From NCBI RefSeq assembly GCF_004570865.1, contig NZ_SPQS01000003.1, positions 62,001-126,000 on the forward strand: 64,000 bases of DNA, in the 5' to 3' direction. The notes below the pieces were generated by a model that worked only from the letters and a program-made list of their open reading frames with translations, searched no databases and was not told where the DNA came from. The stretch comes from Bradyrhizobium frederickii (GTDB lineage: Bacteria; Pseudomonadota; Alphaproteobacteria; Rhizobiales; Xanthobacteraceae). Shown one piece after another: positions 8,682 through 17,508 of the stretch. Numbering within the stretch: position 1 is the first letter of the stretch; each line of letters begins with the position of its first letter. Made by a program: the position numbers and the translations under genes.

Positions 8682-9767
8682 ATGGCAGAAACATCCGATC
8701 AGGACAGCAAGACAGAAGAACCGACCGAGAAGAAAGTCCGTGACGCGCTCGAACAGGGCAAGATCCCGGTCTCTCGGGAGGCCTCCATTTTCGCCTCGAT
8801 GGCCGCGCTGATGGTCATCCAGGCGTTCCTGATCGGCCAGGGCGTGCAGCAATTGACGCCGACATTGAAGAACCTGCTGGACGATCCCGAAGGCTTCCCG
8901 CTCTCCACCGGCGCGGACGCGCAGAACCTGCTCACCGTGGTCGGCCTCCAGGCGCTGCGCTTCCTGGTGCCGCTGGTCGTCATCCTCATGGTATTCGGGC
9001 TCGCCTCCCAGCTGCTGCAAAATGCGCCGCGCTTCGTGCTGGAGCGCATCAAGCCCGAATTGTCGCGAATCTCGCCGGTCAGTGGCTGGAGCCGGATCTT
9101 CGGAACGCGAGGGCTCGTCGAGTTCGCCAAGTCGCTGTTCAAGCTGGCCGCGGTGAGCTCCGTGGTCGTCTTCGTGCTGCGCTCCTCGGAGGCGAAGGCG
9201 TTCGAGGCCATGTACACCGATCCGGTCGCGCTGCCGGAGATGATCCTCAACATCGCGATGCGGATCGTCTCGGCAATCTGCATCGCGACCATCGTCCTGG
9301 TCGCGATCGATCTCGCCTGGGCGCGCTTCCACTGGCGGCGCGAGCTGCGCATGACCAAGCAGGAGATCAAGGACGAGCACAAGCAGGCCGAGGGCGATCC
9401 GCTGATCAAGGCTCGCCTGCGCTCGCTGGCCCGCGACCGCTCGCGGCAGCGGATGATCGCCTCCGCTGCGCGCGCGACGCTGGTGATCGCAAACCCGACG
9501 CACTTCGCGATCGCGCTGCGCTACAACCGCGAGGAAAATCCCGCTCCGCTCGTGGTGGCCAAGGGCATGGACGTGATCGCGTTGAAGATCCGCGAGGTCG
9601 CCGAGCAGAGCCGGATTCCGGTGATCGAGAACAAGGCGCTGGCGCGCGCGCTCTACGAAGCGGTCCAGGTCGATCAGGTGATTCCGGCGGAGTTCTTCCG
9701 CCCCGTCGCCGAGATCATCTACTTCCTTCAGTCGAAGCAGACGCCGCGCACCGAGAAGGTCCAGTAG
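8682..9767 (+). CDS. flhB: Flagellar type III export protein FlhB
   Basis: A 361-aa inner-membrane export-gate protein and substrate-specificity switch. Four hydrophobic segments lie in residues about 35-215, followed by the cytoplasmic domain with the self-cleavage motif NPTH (about residue 271, in VIANPTHFAIALRY). Cleavage between N and P in this family switches export from rod/hook to filament proteins, acting with FliK (23583-24926). It ends the motA-to-flhB block; a 64-nt gap to flgB contains a candidate promoter. Confidence 0.97.
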   Translation: MAETSDQDSKTEEPTEKKVRDALEQGKIPVSREASIFASMAALMVIQAFLIGQGVQQLTPTLKNLLDDPEGFPLSTGADAQNLLTVVGLQALRFLVPLVVILMVFGLASQLLQNAPRFVLERIKPELSRISPVSGWSRIFGTRGLVEFAKSLFKLAAVSSVVVFVLRSSEAKAFEAMYTDPVALPEMILNIAMRIVSAICIATIVLVAIDLAWARFHWRRELRMTKQEIKDEHKQAEGDPLIKARLRSLARDRSRQRMIASAARATLVIANPTHFAIALRYNREENPAPLVVAKGMDVIALKIREVAEQSRIPVIENKALARALYEAVQVDQVIPAEFFRPVAEIIYFLQSKQTPRTEKVQ

Positions 9768-9804
9768 AATTCCGAGGACGAGGTCCGGCCCAACAGCTTG
9801 ACGA

Positions 9805-9820
9805 AAGCTTAACGCCCTAG
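9805..9820 (+). promoter_or_regulatory. Candidate flagellar promoter element upstream of flgB
   Basis: AAG at 9805-9807, nine bases, then CTAG at 9817-9820 repeats the spacing seen upstream of motA and lafA2; the box here is the weaker GACGAAAGC. It lies only 11 nt before the ATG at 9832 but 32 nt before the alternative flgB start GTG 9853, which argues for the later start. Confidence 0.3.
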
Positions 9821-9831
9821 GCTTCTCCCGA

Positions 9832-10233
9832 ATGGACCAGAACGGGGCTGTCGTGGGACCGCTTTATCTCTTCGAACTCGCATCGTCGCAGGCGCGCTAC
9901 CTCGAGCTCCGCCAGTCGACCATCGCAACCAACGTCGCCAACGCCAACACGCCGGGCTTCAAGGCGCGCGACGTCGAGCCCTTCAACAAGGTGCTCGACG
10001 GCATGCCGGTGCGGCTCGCCACGACGTCGCCGTCGCACCTGCAATTGTCCGCGGCCGAGACCGACACGCGCGCGACCGCGAAGAAGGACAGTTGGGAAGT
10101 GGTTCACTCCGGCAACTCCGTCAGCCTCGAGCAGGAAATGATCAAGGGCAGCGACGTCAATCGCGACTATTCGATGAATTCGGCGATCGTGCGGTCGTTC
10201 CACCGCATGGTCCTGTCGAGCGCAAAGGCCTGA
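9832..10233 (+). CDS. flgB: Flagellar basal-body rod protein FlgB
   Basis: A 133-aa rod subunit in the periplasm. The rod signature STIATNVANANTPGFKARDV lies near residues 31-50. The ATG at 9832 gives an N-terminal extension (MDQNGAV); a GTG at 9853 preceded by GGGG would give MGPLYLFELASSQ, closer to the usual rhizobial FlgB start and better spaced from the candidate promoter, so the true start may be 9853. It starts the block flgB-flgC-fliE-flgG. Confidence 0.93.
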   Translation: MDQNGAVVGPLYLFELASSQARYLELRQSTIATNVANANTPGFKARDVEPFNKVLDGMPVRLATTSPSHLQLSAAETDTRATAKKDSWEVVHSGNSVSLEQEMIKGSDVNRDYSMNSAIVRSFHRMVLSSAKA

Positions 10234-10244
10234 GGTGAACTGAC

Positions 10245-10661
10245 ATGCTGGACTCACTGAGCGCCTCCCTGACGGTCGCGAGCTCCGGGCTCGAAGCGCA
10301 GTCGACGCGCATGCGCATCGTCTCGGAGAATCTCGCCAACGCGACCTCGACGGGGCGGACGGCCGGGGCCGATCCCTATCAGCGCAAGACCATCACGTTC
10401 GATGCCGCGATGGACCGCGCCTCGGGCGCGCAGCTCGCGAAGGTCAAGGAGATCGGCGTCGACACCACGCCGTACCGCGTCGAGTACGATCCCGGCCATC
10501 CCGCGGCCGACAAGGCCGGCTACGTCAAGTTGCCGAACGTCAACATGATGATCGAGATGGCCGACATGCGCGAAGTCAACCGGTCCTATGAAGCCAATCT
10601 CCAGGTCGTGAAACAGGTCAGGTCGATGCTCGGCATGACCATCGACCTCTTAAGGAGCTGA
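10245..10661 (+). CDS. flgC: Flagellar basal-body rod protein FlgC
   Basis: A 138-aa rod subunit. The N-terminal signature [20 protein letters not shown] and the C-terminal helix [20 protein letters not shown] are typical FlgC features. It sits 11 nt after flgB and 2 nt before fliE, the standard order for proximal rod genes. Confidence 0.96.
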   Translation: MLDSLSASLTVASSGLEAQSTRMRIVSENLANATSTGRTAGADPYQRKTITFDAAMDRASGAQLAKVKEIGVDTTPYRVEYDPGHPAADKAGYVKLPNVNMMIEMADMREVNRSYEANLQVVKQVRSMLGMTIDLLRS

Positions 10662-10663
10662 CA

Positions 10664-10993
10664 ATGCTTGAGGCGATTTCATCCACGGCGGTCTCCGCAG
10701 GACAGGCGGCGTCCCGCGCGACCGAGACGCAGGCGATCTCCCCCGCGGCGACGACGGCGATCCAGGCCGGTGACGATGTCGGCTTCGAATCGGTGATGAA
10801 GCAGGTGACGACCGACGCGATCGGGACGCTGAAGGCGGGCGAGGCGGCATCGATCTCGGCGATGCAGGGCAAGGAATCGACGCGGCGCGTCGTCGAAGCG
10901 CTGATGTCGGCGGAGCAGGCCCTGCAGACGGCGGTCGCGGTTCGCGACAAGGTCGTGCAGGCCTATCAGGAAGTCGTTCGGATGTCGATTTGA
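10664..10993 (+). CDS. fliE: Flagellar hook-basal body protein FliE
   Basis: A 109-aa protein that joins the MS ring (FliF) to the rod (FlgB). The C-terminal half contains the conserved SAEQALQTAVAVRDKVVQAY segment ending in YQEVVRMSI, diagnostic of FliE. The first 45 residues are low-complexity Ala/Thr-rich. It has ATG start and lies 2 nt after flgC. Confidence 0.94.
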   Translation: MLEAISSTAVSAGQAASRATETQAISPAATTAIQAGDDVGFESVMKQVTTDAIGTLKAGEAASISAMQGKESTRRVVEALMSAEQALQTAVAVRDKVVQAYQEVVRMSI

Positions 10994-11011
10994 TCTGAAG
11001 GAGTGGGTTAA

Positions 11012-11800
11012 GTGAAATCGCTCGCCATTGCGGCCACGGGCATGAACGCCCAGCAGACCAACATCGAAGTCATCGCGAACAACATCGCCAACATCAACTC
11101 GACGTCGTACAAGCGGGCGCGGGCGGAATTCACCGATCTGTTCTACCAGATGGACCGCATGCAGGGTGTGGCCAACGTCAACGGCTCCTCTCCGATTCCG
11201 GAAGGCGCCAATCTCGGCCTCGGCGTCAAGTCGGCGGCGATCCGCAAGCTGCACATCCAGGGCGCGCTGACGCAGACCGGAAATCCGTACGACATGGCGA
11301 TCAACGGCCGCGGCTGGTTTCAGGTGCTCGGCCCCAACAACGAGGTGCAATACACCCGTGCGGGTTCGTTCAACACCAATGCCAACGGCCAGCTCGTTAC
11401 GATCGACGGCTACCTGCTGGATCCCGCGATCACGGTGCCGCAGGGAACCGTCGAGGTCACGGTCAATGCCACCGGCCAGGTGTTTGCCAAGCTCGACACG
11501 GAAGTGAACCCGCGCCAGATCGGCCAGCTCAACCTTGCCAATTTCGCCAACGAAGCGGGCCTCGAGCCGCTGGGCAGCAATCTCTACAAGGAGACGACGG
11601 CGTCGGGCACGCCGGTGGTCGGGCTGCCGGGCGATGCCGGCTACGGCAAGATCAACCAGAAATATCTCGAAGCCTCGAACGTCGATCCGGTCAAGGAAAT
11701 CACCGAGCTGATCTCGGCGCAGCGCGCCTATGAGATGAATGCCAAGGTCATCCAGGCCTCGGATGAAATGGCCCAGACGGTCTCGAAGGGCATGCGCTAG
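11012..11800 (+). CDS. flgG: Flagellar distal rod protein FlgG
   Basis: A 262-aa distal rod subunit. The start codon is GTG at 11012, preceded by AAGGAG at 10998-11003. The N-terminal signature ([20 protein letters not shown]) is followed by the FlgG-specific region about residues 46-68, the [16 protein letters not shown] core and the C-terminal helix [20 protein letters not shown]. The full match at both ends separates it from FlgF at 3371-4099. Confidence 0.97.
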   Translation: MKSLAIAATGMNAQQTNIEVIANNIANINSTSYKRARAEFTDLFYQMDRMQGVANVNGSSPIPEGANLGLGVKSAAIRKLHIQGALTQTGNPYDMAINGRGWFQVLGPNNEVQYTRAGSFNTNANGQLVTIDGYLLDPAITVPQGTVEVTVNATGQVFAKLDTEVNPRQIGQLNLANFANEAGLEPLGSNLYKETTASGTPVVGLPGDAGYGKINQKYLEASNVDPVKEITELISAQRAYEMNAKVIQASDEMAQTVSKGMR

Positions 11801-11813
11801 GTCCGGAGTCTCG

Positions 11814-12290
11814 ATGTTGAACAGGATGGGCCTGATCGTGCGCGGGTTGGCCGTCGTGCTGCTGGTTCTGGCTTCGGTGCGCCTCGCCGTGGCCGAGGAG
11901 AAGCGGCTTCCCGTGCCGGCGGTTGCGATCCGCGCCGGCGAGCTGATCCGGGACGACATGATCACCGAGCGCGCCTTCGCGCCGAGCCTGCTCGGCGTTG
12001 CCATGTTCATCGAAGGGCGCCAGGTCCTGGTCGGCCGCATGGCGCGGCGCGCGCTGTTGCCGGGCCAGCCCATTCCCAGCAACGCGGTGGAAGATCCCTG
12101 GACCGTCGCCCGCGGCGCCATGGTCAAGGTCGTGGTGGAAGACAGCGGCCTGTCGATCGTCACCTACGGCTCGGCGATGCAGTCGGGTGCGGCCGGCGCG
12201 CTCATCCCGGTGCGCAATACCGATACCGGCGTGATCATCAGGGGCATCGTCCAGCCGGACGGCACCGTCAAGGTCGTGGACGGGTCATGA
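11814..12290 (+). CDS. flgA: P-ring assembly chaperone FlgA
   Basis: A 158-aa periplasmic chaperone for FlgI. The N-terminus (MLNRMGLIVRGLAVVLLVLA...AVA) is a Sec signal peptide of about 27 residues. A SAF domain follows (VPAVAIRAGELIRDDMITER) and the C-terminal domain contains GAMVKVVVEDSGLSI and VRNTDTGVIIRGIV. ATG 11814 is chosen over an upstream open frame because it gives the signal peptide. It overlaps flgI by 4 nt. Confidence 0.93.
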   Translation: MLNRMGLIVRGLAVVLLVLASVRLAVAEEKRLPVPAVAIRAGELIRDDMITERAFAPSLLGVAMFIEGRQVLVGRMARRALLPGQPIPSNAVEDPWTVARGAMVKVVVEDSGLSIVTYGSAMQSGAAGALIPVRNTDTGVIIRGIVQPDGTVKVVDGS

Positions 12291-13417
12291 CCAGGCTTCT
12301 GCTCGCGCTCGTCCTGCTGCTTTCGGCCGCCAGCGCCGATGCCGCCGTCCGCATCAAGGACATCGCGGACATCAAGGGTCTGCGCGAAAACCAGATCGTC
12401 GGCTACGGCCTCGTCATCGGCCTCAACGGCACCGGCGACACGCTTCGCAACGCGCCCTTCACGGAGCAGTCCCTGCAATCGATGCTCGAGAACATGGGCA
12501 TCAACGTCAGGAACGAGACCACGAGCACCACCAATCCCCCGCGTCCGACCACGCTGCGCACGCGCAACGTCGCGGCCGTGATGGTGACTGCGGACCTGCC
12601 GCCCTCGATCGGGCCCGGCGAGCGCATGGACGTCACCGTGTCGTCGCTCGGCGATGCGACCTCTCTGCTCGGCGGCACGCTGGTCATGACGTCGCTGCGC
12701 GCGGCGGACGGTGCCGTCTACGCGGTGGCGCAGGGCGCGATCACGGTCGCCGGTTACAGCGTCGGAGGCCAGGCGCAGAATGTCAGCCAGGGCACGCCGA
12801 CGGCTGGGCGCATCCCGAACGGTGCGCTGGTCGAACGCGAGGTGCAGGGAAGTCTCCGCGAGATGGAGTTCCTGGTGCTGGAGCTGAAGAACCCCGACTT
12901 CATCACCGCAACGCGCATCCTCGACGCCATCAACCGCTACGCCGGCGGTCGCTACCGCGCGCAGATCGCCTTCGAGCGCGACTACCGCACCATCGTGCTG
13001 TCGAAGCCGCGCCACATCGGCCCGGTGCGGTTCCTCGCCGAGATCGGCGAGCTCACGGTCGAGCCGGACACGCCGGCACGGGTGGTGATCAACGAGCGCA
13101 CCGGCACGGTGGTGATCGGGCGCGACGTGCGGATCTCGACCGTTGCCGTGACGCACGGCAATCTGACGGTCCGTGTCACCGAGATGCCCGTGGTGTCGCA
13201 GCCGGCGCCGTTCTCGCGAGGCCAGACGGTGGTGGTCCCGCAGACCATGGTCGAGGCCAACGAGGCCGGGTCGCAGGTGGCGATCCTCAGCGGTGTCGAC
13301 CTGCAGCGCCTGGTGCGCGGGCTGAACCAGATCGGCCTGAAGCCGTCCGGCATCATTGCGATCCTCCAGGCGATCAAGACCGCTGGCGCGCTCCAGGCCG
13401 ATGTCATCGTGCAGTGA
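12287..13417 (+). CDS. flgI: Flagellar P-ring protein FlgI
   Basis: A 376-aa periplasmic protein forming the ring in the peptidoglycan layer. A signal peptide (MTRLLLALVLLLSAASADA) is followed by VRIKDIADIKGLRENQIVGY and GLVIGLNGTGDTLRNAPFTE, both near-invariant FlgI segments. The C-terminus ends ILQAIKTAGALQADVIVQ as in the family. It is 4-nt overlapped with flgA and with the next gene (motE), indicating coupled translation. Confidence 0.97.
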   Translation: MTRLLLALVLLLSAASADAAVRIKDIADIKGLRENQIVGYGLVIGLNGTGDTLRNAPFTEQSLQSMLENMGINVRNETTSTTNPPRPTTLRTRNVAAVMVTADLPPSIGPGERMDVTVSSLGDATSLLGGTLVMTSLRAADGAVYAVAQGAITVAGYSVGGQAQNVSQGTPTAGRIPNGALVEREVQGSLREMEFLVLELKNPDFITATRILDAINRYAGGRYRAQIAFERDYRTIVLSKPRHIGPVRFLAEIGELTVEPDTPARVVINERTGTVVIGRDVRISTVAVTHGNLTVRVTEMPVVSQPAPFSRGQTVVVPQTMVEANEAGSQVAILSGVDLQRLVRGLNQIGLKPSGIIAILQAIKTAGALQADVIVQ

Positions 13418-14241
13418 TGCATAAGCGTCGTGCAAGCTTGGTCGCTCAATGCTCGGGTCTGAAAGCGAGAATCGCGCACCGCCCGATGCTGAAGCTGGAT
13501 CACAAAGCCACACTCCTCCTGCTGGTCGCGGCATCGATGCTGGCGAGCGCGTCGCCCGTGCGCGCCCTGGACGAGGCCAGGCCCTCCAAGCCGCTCAACC
13601 TGCTCTCCTTCGCGCGCGGCCGCGCGTCCGGACCGCAGAAGCCGCTGCCGGACGCGGCAGTGCCAGGCGACAATGCGTCGATCCGGGCGACCGCATGGGC
13701 GGCCGAAGATTCGGGGCCCGCAACCACCGGCGCGATGCCCGCTTCGGAGCCGCCAGCACCCACGCCGGCGCGGCCGGCCAAGCCCGGCAGCGTCACGGCG
13801 CCGCCGAAGCCCGCGCCGCCGCAGGCCGCGGCGTCCGCGGACAACGAAGTCGCCCTGTTCTGCAGCAACGTTGCCGATCCCGCCGTCGATGCGAGGCTGG
13901 CCTGGCAGCTCAAGGAATTGGAGAAGGCCGAGAGCCTGCTCCGCGAGCGGATCGCCGAGGTCGAGGCCAAGCGTGCCGAATATGAAAAGTGGATGGCGCT
14001 GCGCGACGACTTCCTGAAGAAGGCCGAAGCGAGCGTCGTCGAGATCTATTCGCGCATGAAGCCCGAAGCCGCCGCGACCCAGATTGCCGGCATGGCGGAC
14101 GAGACCGCTGCCGCCGTGCTTGCCAAGCTCAGCCCGAGGAGCTCGAGCGCGATCTTCAACGAGATGGAGACGGCGCGCGCGGCGCACCTCGCCGACCTGC
14201 TGGGCGGAATGCGCCGCGTGGATGACGGAAAGACCAAATAG
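13417..14241 (+). CDS. motE: MotE-type flagellar chaperone
   Basis: MotE is a periplasmic chaperone for MotC in rhizobia. The protein has a signal-type hydrophobic stretch, a Pro/Ala-rich linker (about residues 70-145), a coiled coil (LKELEKAESLLRERIAEVEA) and a C-terminal MgtE-N-like domain (MKPEAAATQIAGMADETAAA, then LAKLSPRSSSAIFNEM). Starts are ambiguous: GTG 13414, ATG 13417 (used here), or ATG 13486, which would put a compact signal peptide (MLKLDHKATLLLLVAASMLA) at the very N-terminus and may be the real one. It sits between flgI and flgH as in Sinorhizobium. Confidence 0.85.
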   Translation: MHKRRASLVAQCSGLKARIAHRPMLKLDHKATLLLLVAASMLASASPVRALDEARPSKPLNLLSFARGRASGPQKPLPDAAVPGDNASIRATAWAAEDSGPATTGAMPASEPPAPTPARPAKPGSVTAPPKPAPPQAAASADNEVALFCSNVADPAVDARLAWQLKELEKAESLLRERIAEVEAKRAEYEKWMALRDDFLKKAEASVVEIYSRMKPEAAATQIAGMADETAAAVLAKLSPRSSSAIFNEMETARAAHLADLLGGMRRVDDGKTK

Positions 14242-14949
14242 ATGAAGAAGCCGATCCTCATCCTCCCGCTCATCCTGGGCTCGGTGCTCCTGGGCGGATG
14301 CTTTCACGATCCAGCCGAGGTCCTGACCGGCCCGCAAATGTCGCCGGTCGGCAGCGGCCTGAGGACCCAGGCCGATCCGATCCCGGTGACGCCGCGCATG
14401 CGCACGCCCGTCAGCTATCGCTCGACCTGGGACGACGGCACCGATCTCTACCGCGATCCCCGCGCCCGGCGCACCGGCGACGTGGTCACGGTGATCATCT
14501 CGATGCAGGACAAGGCCAAGCTCGACAACAAGACCGGCCGCTCGCGCGATTCGCAGGTCAAGTTCGGGCTCGACTGGCTGATGGACGTCGCGGGATGGAG
14601 CGACAAGGGATCGACCAACGCCAACCTCAGCGCCAACACCCAGATCAAGGGTAACGGCCAGATCGACCGCACCGAGGACATCAAGCTCTCGATCGCCGCC
14701 ATCGTCACCGACGTGCTGCCGAACGGCAATATGATGATCAGCGGCTCGCAGGAGTTTCGCGTCAACACCGAGATGCGCGTGCTCAACGTCGGCGGCATCG
14801 TGCGCCCGCGCGACATCTCGCGGGCCAACACGATCTCCTACGACAAGATCGCCGAGGCGCGCGTGTCCTATGGCGGTCGCGGAAATCTGTCCGACGTGCA
14901 GCAGCCTGGATGGGGACATCGGATCTATGACGCCGTGGCACCATTCTGA
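14242..14949 (+). CDS. flgH: Flagellar L-ring lipoprotein FlgH
   Basis: A 235-aa outer-membrane ring protein. The signal peptide ends in a lipobox LLGGC (Cys at about residue 21), so the mature protein is lipid-anchored. The conserved GDVVTVIISMQDKAKLDNKT and SGSQEFRVNTEMRVLNVGGI-type segments and RPRDISRANTISYDKIAEAR are FlgH features. It begins immediately after the motE stop. Confidence 0.97.
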   Translation: MKKPILILPLILGSVLLGGCFHDPAEVLTGPQMSPVGSGLRTQADPIPVTPRMRTPVSYRSTWDDGTDLYRDPRARRTGDVVTVIISMQDKAKLDNKTGRSRDSQVKFGLDWLMDVAGWSDKGSTNANLSANTQIKGNGQIDRTEDIKLSIAAIVTDVLPNGNMMISGSQEFRVNTEMRVLNVGGIVRPRDISRANTISYDKIAEARVSYGGRGNLSDVQQPGWGHRIYDAVAPF

Positions 14950-14991
14950 AGTTCGCGCCGGTCTGGCCGTGTCGCCAGGGCAGGGGACGTC

Positions 14992-15435
14992 ATGCGCCTG
15001 ATTGCGGCCATCGTGGTGCTGACCCTGGTCGCGATCGGTGCGGGCGCGCTGGCCGGCCTGCACCTGTTTGCGGCCGCCGAGCGCGTCGCCGACGCGAAGA
15101 AGAGCGCGACCCCGCCGCCGGTCGCGTCGAGCTACGCCGGCAGCGCGCGGCTCAGGAAATTGTCTCCGATCGTGACCAACCTCGCCGCGCCGGCGAATAA
15201 TTGGGCCCGCATCGAAGCCTCCATGGTGACAGAGAGCATGAGCGACGAGGACGCCGGCATCCTGGCCGCCCATATCAGCGAGGACATCGTCACCTACTTG
15301 AGGTCCGCGTCGGTGGCGCAGTTCGAGGGATCGCGCGGGCTTCAGCATCTGCGCGACGACCTGACCGAGCGCGCCGCCATCCGCTCGTCGGGCAAGGTCC
15401 GCGAATTGATCATTGAGACGTTGGTGATCCAGTGA
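14992..15435 (+). CDS. fliL: Flagellar basal-body-associated protein FliL
   Basis: A 147-aa inner-membrane protein with one N-terminal helix (LIAAIVVLTLVAIGAGALAG) and a periplasmic domain (WARIEASMVTES, DIVTYLRSASVAQFEG, RELIIETLVIQ) of the FliL type, which stabilises stators. It lies 42 nt after flgH and overlaps fliP by 4 nt. Confidence 0.92.
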   Translation: MRLIAAIVVLTLVAIGAGALAGLHLFAAAERVADAKKSATPPPVASSYAGSARLRKLSPIVTNLAAPANNWARIEASMVTESMSDEDAGILAAHISEDIVTYLRSASVAQFEGSRGLQHLRDDLTERAAIRSSGKVRELIIETLVIQ

Positions 15436-16172
15436 GAGTGAAAGTCCTGCTGCTGGCGCTGATCATGGTCGTTCTGCCCGAAGTGGCGCTCGCCCAGATC
15501 CCGGACCTCAACTCGCTGCTGCCGCCCGGGAACGGCTCGACCAGCGGCCGGATCATCCAGCTGATGGCCCTGATCACGGTGCTGTCGGTGGCGCCGGGGC
15601 TGCTCATCATGGTGACGAGCTTCACGCGATTTGCGGTGGCGCTGTCGTTCCTTCGCGCTGGGCTCGGCCTGCAGACCACGCCGGCCAATCTGGTGCTGAT
15701 CAGCCTCGCGCTGTTCATGACCTTCTACGTGATGGCGCCGACCTTCGACCGGGCCTGGGAGACCGGCGTCCAGCCGCTGATGAAGAACGAGATCTCGGAA
15801 GAGCAGGCCTATCTGAAGATCACGGATCCGTTCCGCGAGTTCATGCTGGCCCATGTCCGCGACAAGGATCTCCAGACCTTCGAATCGCTCGCCGCGGAGA
15901 GCTTTCGCAAGAAGTTCGACGACAAGCGTGTCGATTTGCGCGTCATCATCCCGGCCTTCATGATCTCCGAGCTGAGGCGTTCGTTCGAGATCGGATTCCT
16001 CATCATCCTGCCGTTCCTGGTGATCGACATGATCGTGGCGACGCTGACCATGTCGATGGGCATGATGATGATGCCGCCGACGATCCTCGCGCTGCCGTTC
16101 AAGATGCTGTTCTTCGTGCTGATCGACGGCTGGAATCTGCTCGCCTCGGGGCTGGTGCGCTCCTTCTCATAA
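15432..16172 (+). CDS. fliP: Flagellar export gate protein FliP
   Basis: A 246-aa core subunit of the export gate. The start is GTG at 15432, overlapping the fliL stop. A cleavable signal peptide (KVLLLALIMVVLPEVALA) precedes the membrane domain; FLIP signatures include FTRFAVALSFLRAGLGLQTT and the C-terminal MMMPPTILALPFKMLFFVLI. FliQ (30612) and FliR (33034) are encoded far downstream in the same cluster. No fliO was recognised. It is followed by the flagellin region, a natural operon end. Confidence 0.97.
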   Translation: MRVKVLLLALIMVVLPEVALAQIPDLNSLLPPGNGSTSGRIIQLMALITVLSVAPGLLIMVTSFTRFAVALSFLRAGLGLQTTPANLVLISLALFMTFYVMAPTFDRAWETGVQPLMKNEISEEQAYLKITDPFREFMLAHVRDKDLQTFESLAAESFRKKFDDKRVDLRVIIPAFMISELRRSFEIGFLIILPFLVIDMIVATLTMSMGMMMMPPTILALPFKMLFFVLIDGWNLLASGLVRSFS

Positions 16173-16200
16173 ACCGCGGGCGATCGCCGGCCGGCTCGTT

Positions 16201-16228
16201 ATGGTTAGCGGAAAGTAATATTAACCAT
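16201..16228. promoter_or_regulatory. Inverted repeat upstream of the first flagellin gene
   Basis: ATGGTTA (16201-16207) and TAACCAT (16222-16228) form a perfect 7-nt inverted repeat with a 14-nt A+T-rich centre, 30 nt after the fliP stop. No match was seen upstream of the second flagellin, so it may be specific to lafA1 or to the operon end. Its function is inferred only. Confidence 0.3.
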
Positions 16229-16270
16229 ATGATATTGCTGCGCAATTCAGGCCTGCCTTAATCCGGCGGC

Positions 16271-16308
16271 AAGATTCGGCGTGCTAGCAAGGCGTCACGG
16301 CGGGTTGG
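16271..16308 (+). promoter_or_regulatory. Candidate promoter region of lafA1
   Basis: AAG (16271-16273), ten bases, CTAG (16284-16287), then CGGGTTGG (16301-16308). The upstream region of lafA2 has the same order: AAG-N9-CTAG (17445-17460) and CGGGTTGG (17475-17482). The CTAG-to-start distance is nearly identical for the two genes (127 and 126 nt). It resembles neither a sigma-54 GG-N10-GC element nor a FliA promoter. Confidence 0.45.
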
Positions 16309-16330
16309 ACCTCACCCACATCAGTCCAAA

Positions 16331-16408
16331 GGCATGATGCCGCCCCTCTGTACCGGTGCAAGCCCGGTATGTCCCCTGATGAAAATGTAACGCGTACATA
16401 AAGGGACA
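16331..16408 (+). promoter_or_regulatory. Structured 5' leader of lafA1 with SD-sequestering stem
   Basis: GGCATGATGCC (16331-16341) and TACCGGTGCAAGCCCGGTA (16351-16369) are two perfect hairpins. TGTCCC (16370-16375) is complementary to GGGACA (16403-16408), which includes the SD (AGGGA) 6 nt before the ATG. The same three elements occur in the lafA2 leader although the loop between the last two differs. This fits post-transcriptional control of flagellin synthesis, for example by FlbT, which binds flagellin 5' leaders in Caulobacter. Confidence 0.65.
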
Positions 16409-16414
16409 TTCGCA

Positions 16415-17320
16415 ATGTCAAGCCTGCTCACGAACTCGTCCGCCATGACCGCGCTCCAGACCCTTCGGTCTGTCAGCTCGCAACTCTCCACCACGCAGAG
16501 CCGGATCTCCACCGGCCAGCGCGTGGCGACCGCCTCGGACAACGCCGCCTACTGGTCGATCGCGACCTCGATGCGCGCCGACAACGCCGCGCTCTCCGCC
16601 GTCTCCGACTCGCTCGGTCTGTCGGCCGCCACCGTCGACACCGAGTACACCGCGCTGAACAAGGTGCTCGGCGACAGCAATTCCGGCCTGACCAAGCTCC
16701 AGTCGCTGCTGGTCGAAGCCAAGACCGCCGGTATCGATCGCAGCAAGATCCAGTCGGAAATCACCCAGATCCAGCAGGACATGAAGAACGTCGCCGGCGC
16801 GGCGACCTTCAACGGCGTCAACTGGCTGAGCACGAACGCTACCACCCCGGCGACCGTCAATCTGGTGTCGTCGTTCTCGCGCGTCGGCGCCACGCCGACC
16901 ACCAGCTCGATCACGGTGACCGTCGCCAATTACTCGCTCTACACCTCGACCACGAGCGGCATCCTGGACACGGTGACCGGCAGCGCGTCGGTCGACACCA
17001 TCAACATCGGTGCGCTGACCGACTCGGCGGCCGACCAGACCACGCTCGACGGCTACATCGCGCAGGTCACCGCAGCGATCGGTACGGTCGCTTCGGGCGC
17101 CGCCAATCTCGGCGCCATCAAGAACCGTATCTCGAACAACTCGGAGTTCGTGAAGTCGCTGATGGACTCGGTGGATCGCGGTATCGGCCAGCTCGTCGAC
17201 GCCGACATGAACCAGGAGTCGACGCGCCTCGCGGCTCTCCAGGTCCAGCAGCAGCTCGGCGTTCAGGCGCTCTCGATCGCCAACAACAACAGCCAGAGCA
17301 TCCTGTCGCTGTTCCGCTAA
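16415..17320 (+). CDS. lafA1: Flagellin, lateral type (copy 1)
   Basis: A 301-aa filament protein. The N-terminal D0/D1 helices (NSSAMTALQTLRSVSSQLST, RISTGQRVATASDNAAYWSI) and the C-terminal helix ending QQQLGVQALSIANNNSQSIL are canonical; the central variable domain is short. This size fits the lateral flagellins of Bradyrhizobium, not the much longer subpolar ones. It is about nine-tenths identical by eye to the next gene. It has its own leader and a strong terminator, so it is probably monocistronic. The symbol is given by analogy with B. diazoefficiens. Confidence 0.9.
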   Translation: MSSLLTNSSAMTALQTLRSVSSQLSTTQSRISTGQRVATASDNAAYWSIATSMRADNAALSAVSDSLGLSAATVDTEYTALNKVLGDSNSGLTKLQSLLVEAKTAGIDRSKIQSEITQIQQDMKNVAGAATFNGVNWLSTNATTPATVNLVSSFSRVGATPTTSSITVTVANYSLYTSTTSGILDTVTGSASVDTINIGALTDSAADQTTLDGYIAQVTAAIGTVASGAANLGAIKNRISNNSEFVKSLMDSVDRGIGQLVDADMNQESTRLAALQVQQQLGVQALSIANNNSQSILSLFR

Positions 17321-17340
17321 GTCCCAGACGCTCTGCGGAG

Positions 17341-17376
17341 GGGCCGCGCTTCTTACGAAGCGTGGCCCTTTCGTTT
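17341..17376 (+). terminator. Rho-independent terminator of lafA1
   Basis: GGGCCGCGCTTC-TTAC-GAAGCGTGGCCC forms a 12-bp stem (one G-U pair) with a 4-nt loop, followed by TTTCGTTT. It lies 20 nt after the lafA1 stop. Confidence 0.85.
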
Positions 17377-17438
17377 GGCGCGACGCCGCGCCATGATTCC
17401 GGCTGCCCTGTTGCAGAGAGATCACGGCGCCACAAGCC

Positions 17439-17482
17439 CCGCGCAAGCTACGCCGGCTAGTCTGGCCGCTACGACGGGTTGG
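17439..17482 (+). promoter_or_regulatory. Candidate promoter region of lafA2
   Basis: CCGCGCAAGC (17439-17448) followed by CTAG (17457-17460) and CGGGTTGG (17475-17482). The box CCGCGCAAGC is repeated exactly upstream of flgE (25528-25537), and CGCGCAAG occurs upstream of motA. Confidence 0.45.
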
Positions 17483-17508
17483 GTTCATGCGCAATTCCGC
17501 AGCCCAAA

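Noticed and set aside
12982..15348. Leftward 788-codon open frame across flgI to fliL
   Set aside because: It is the antisense shadow of five recognised flagellar genes and has no family features.
16173..16414. Sigma-54 or FliA-type promoter before the flagellin genes
   Set aside because: I found no GG-N10-GC element with flanking consensus shared by both flagellins, and no TAAA-N15-GCCGATAA; the shared element is AAG/CTAG instead.
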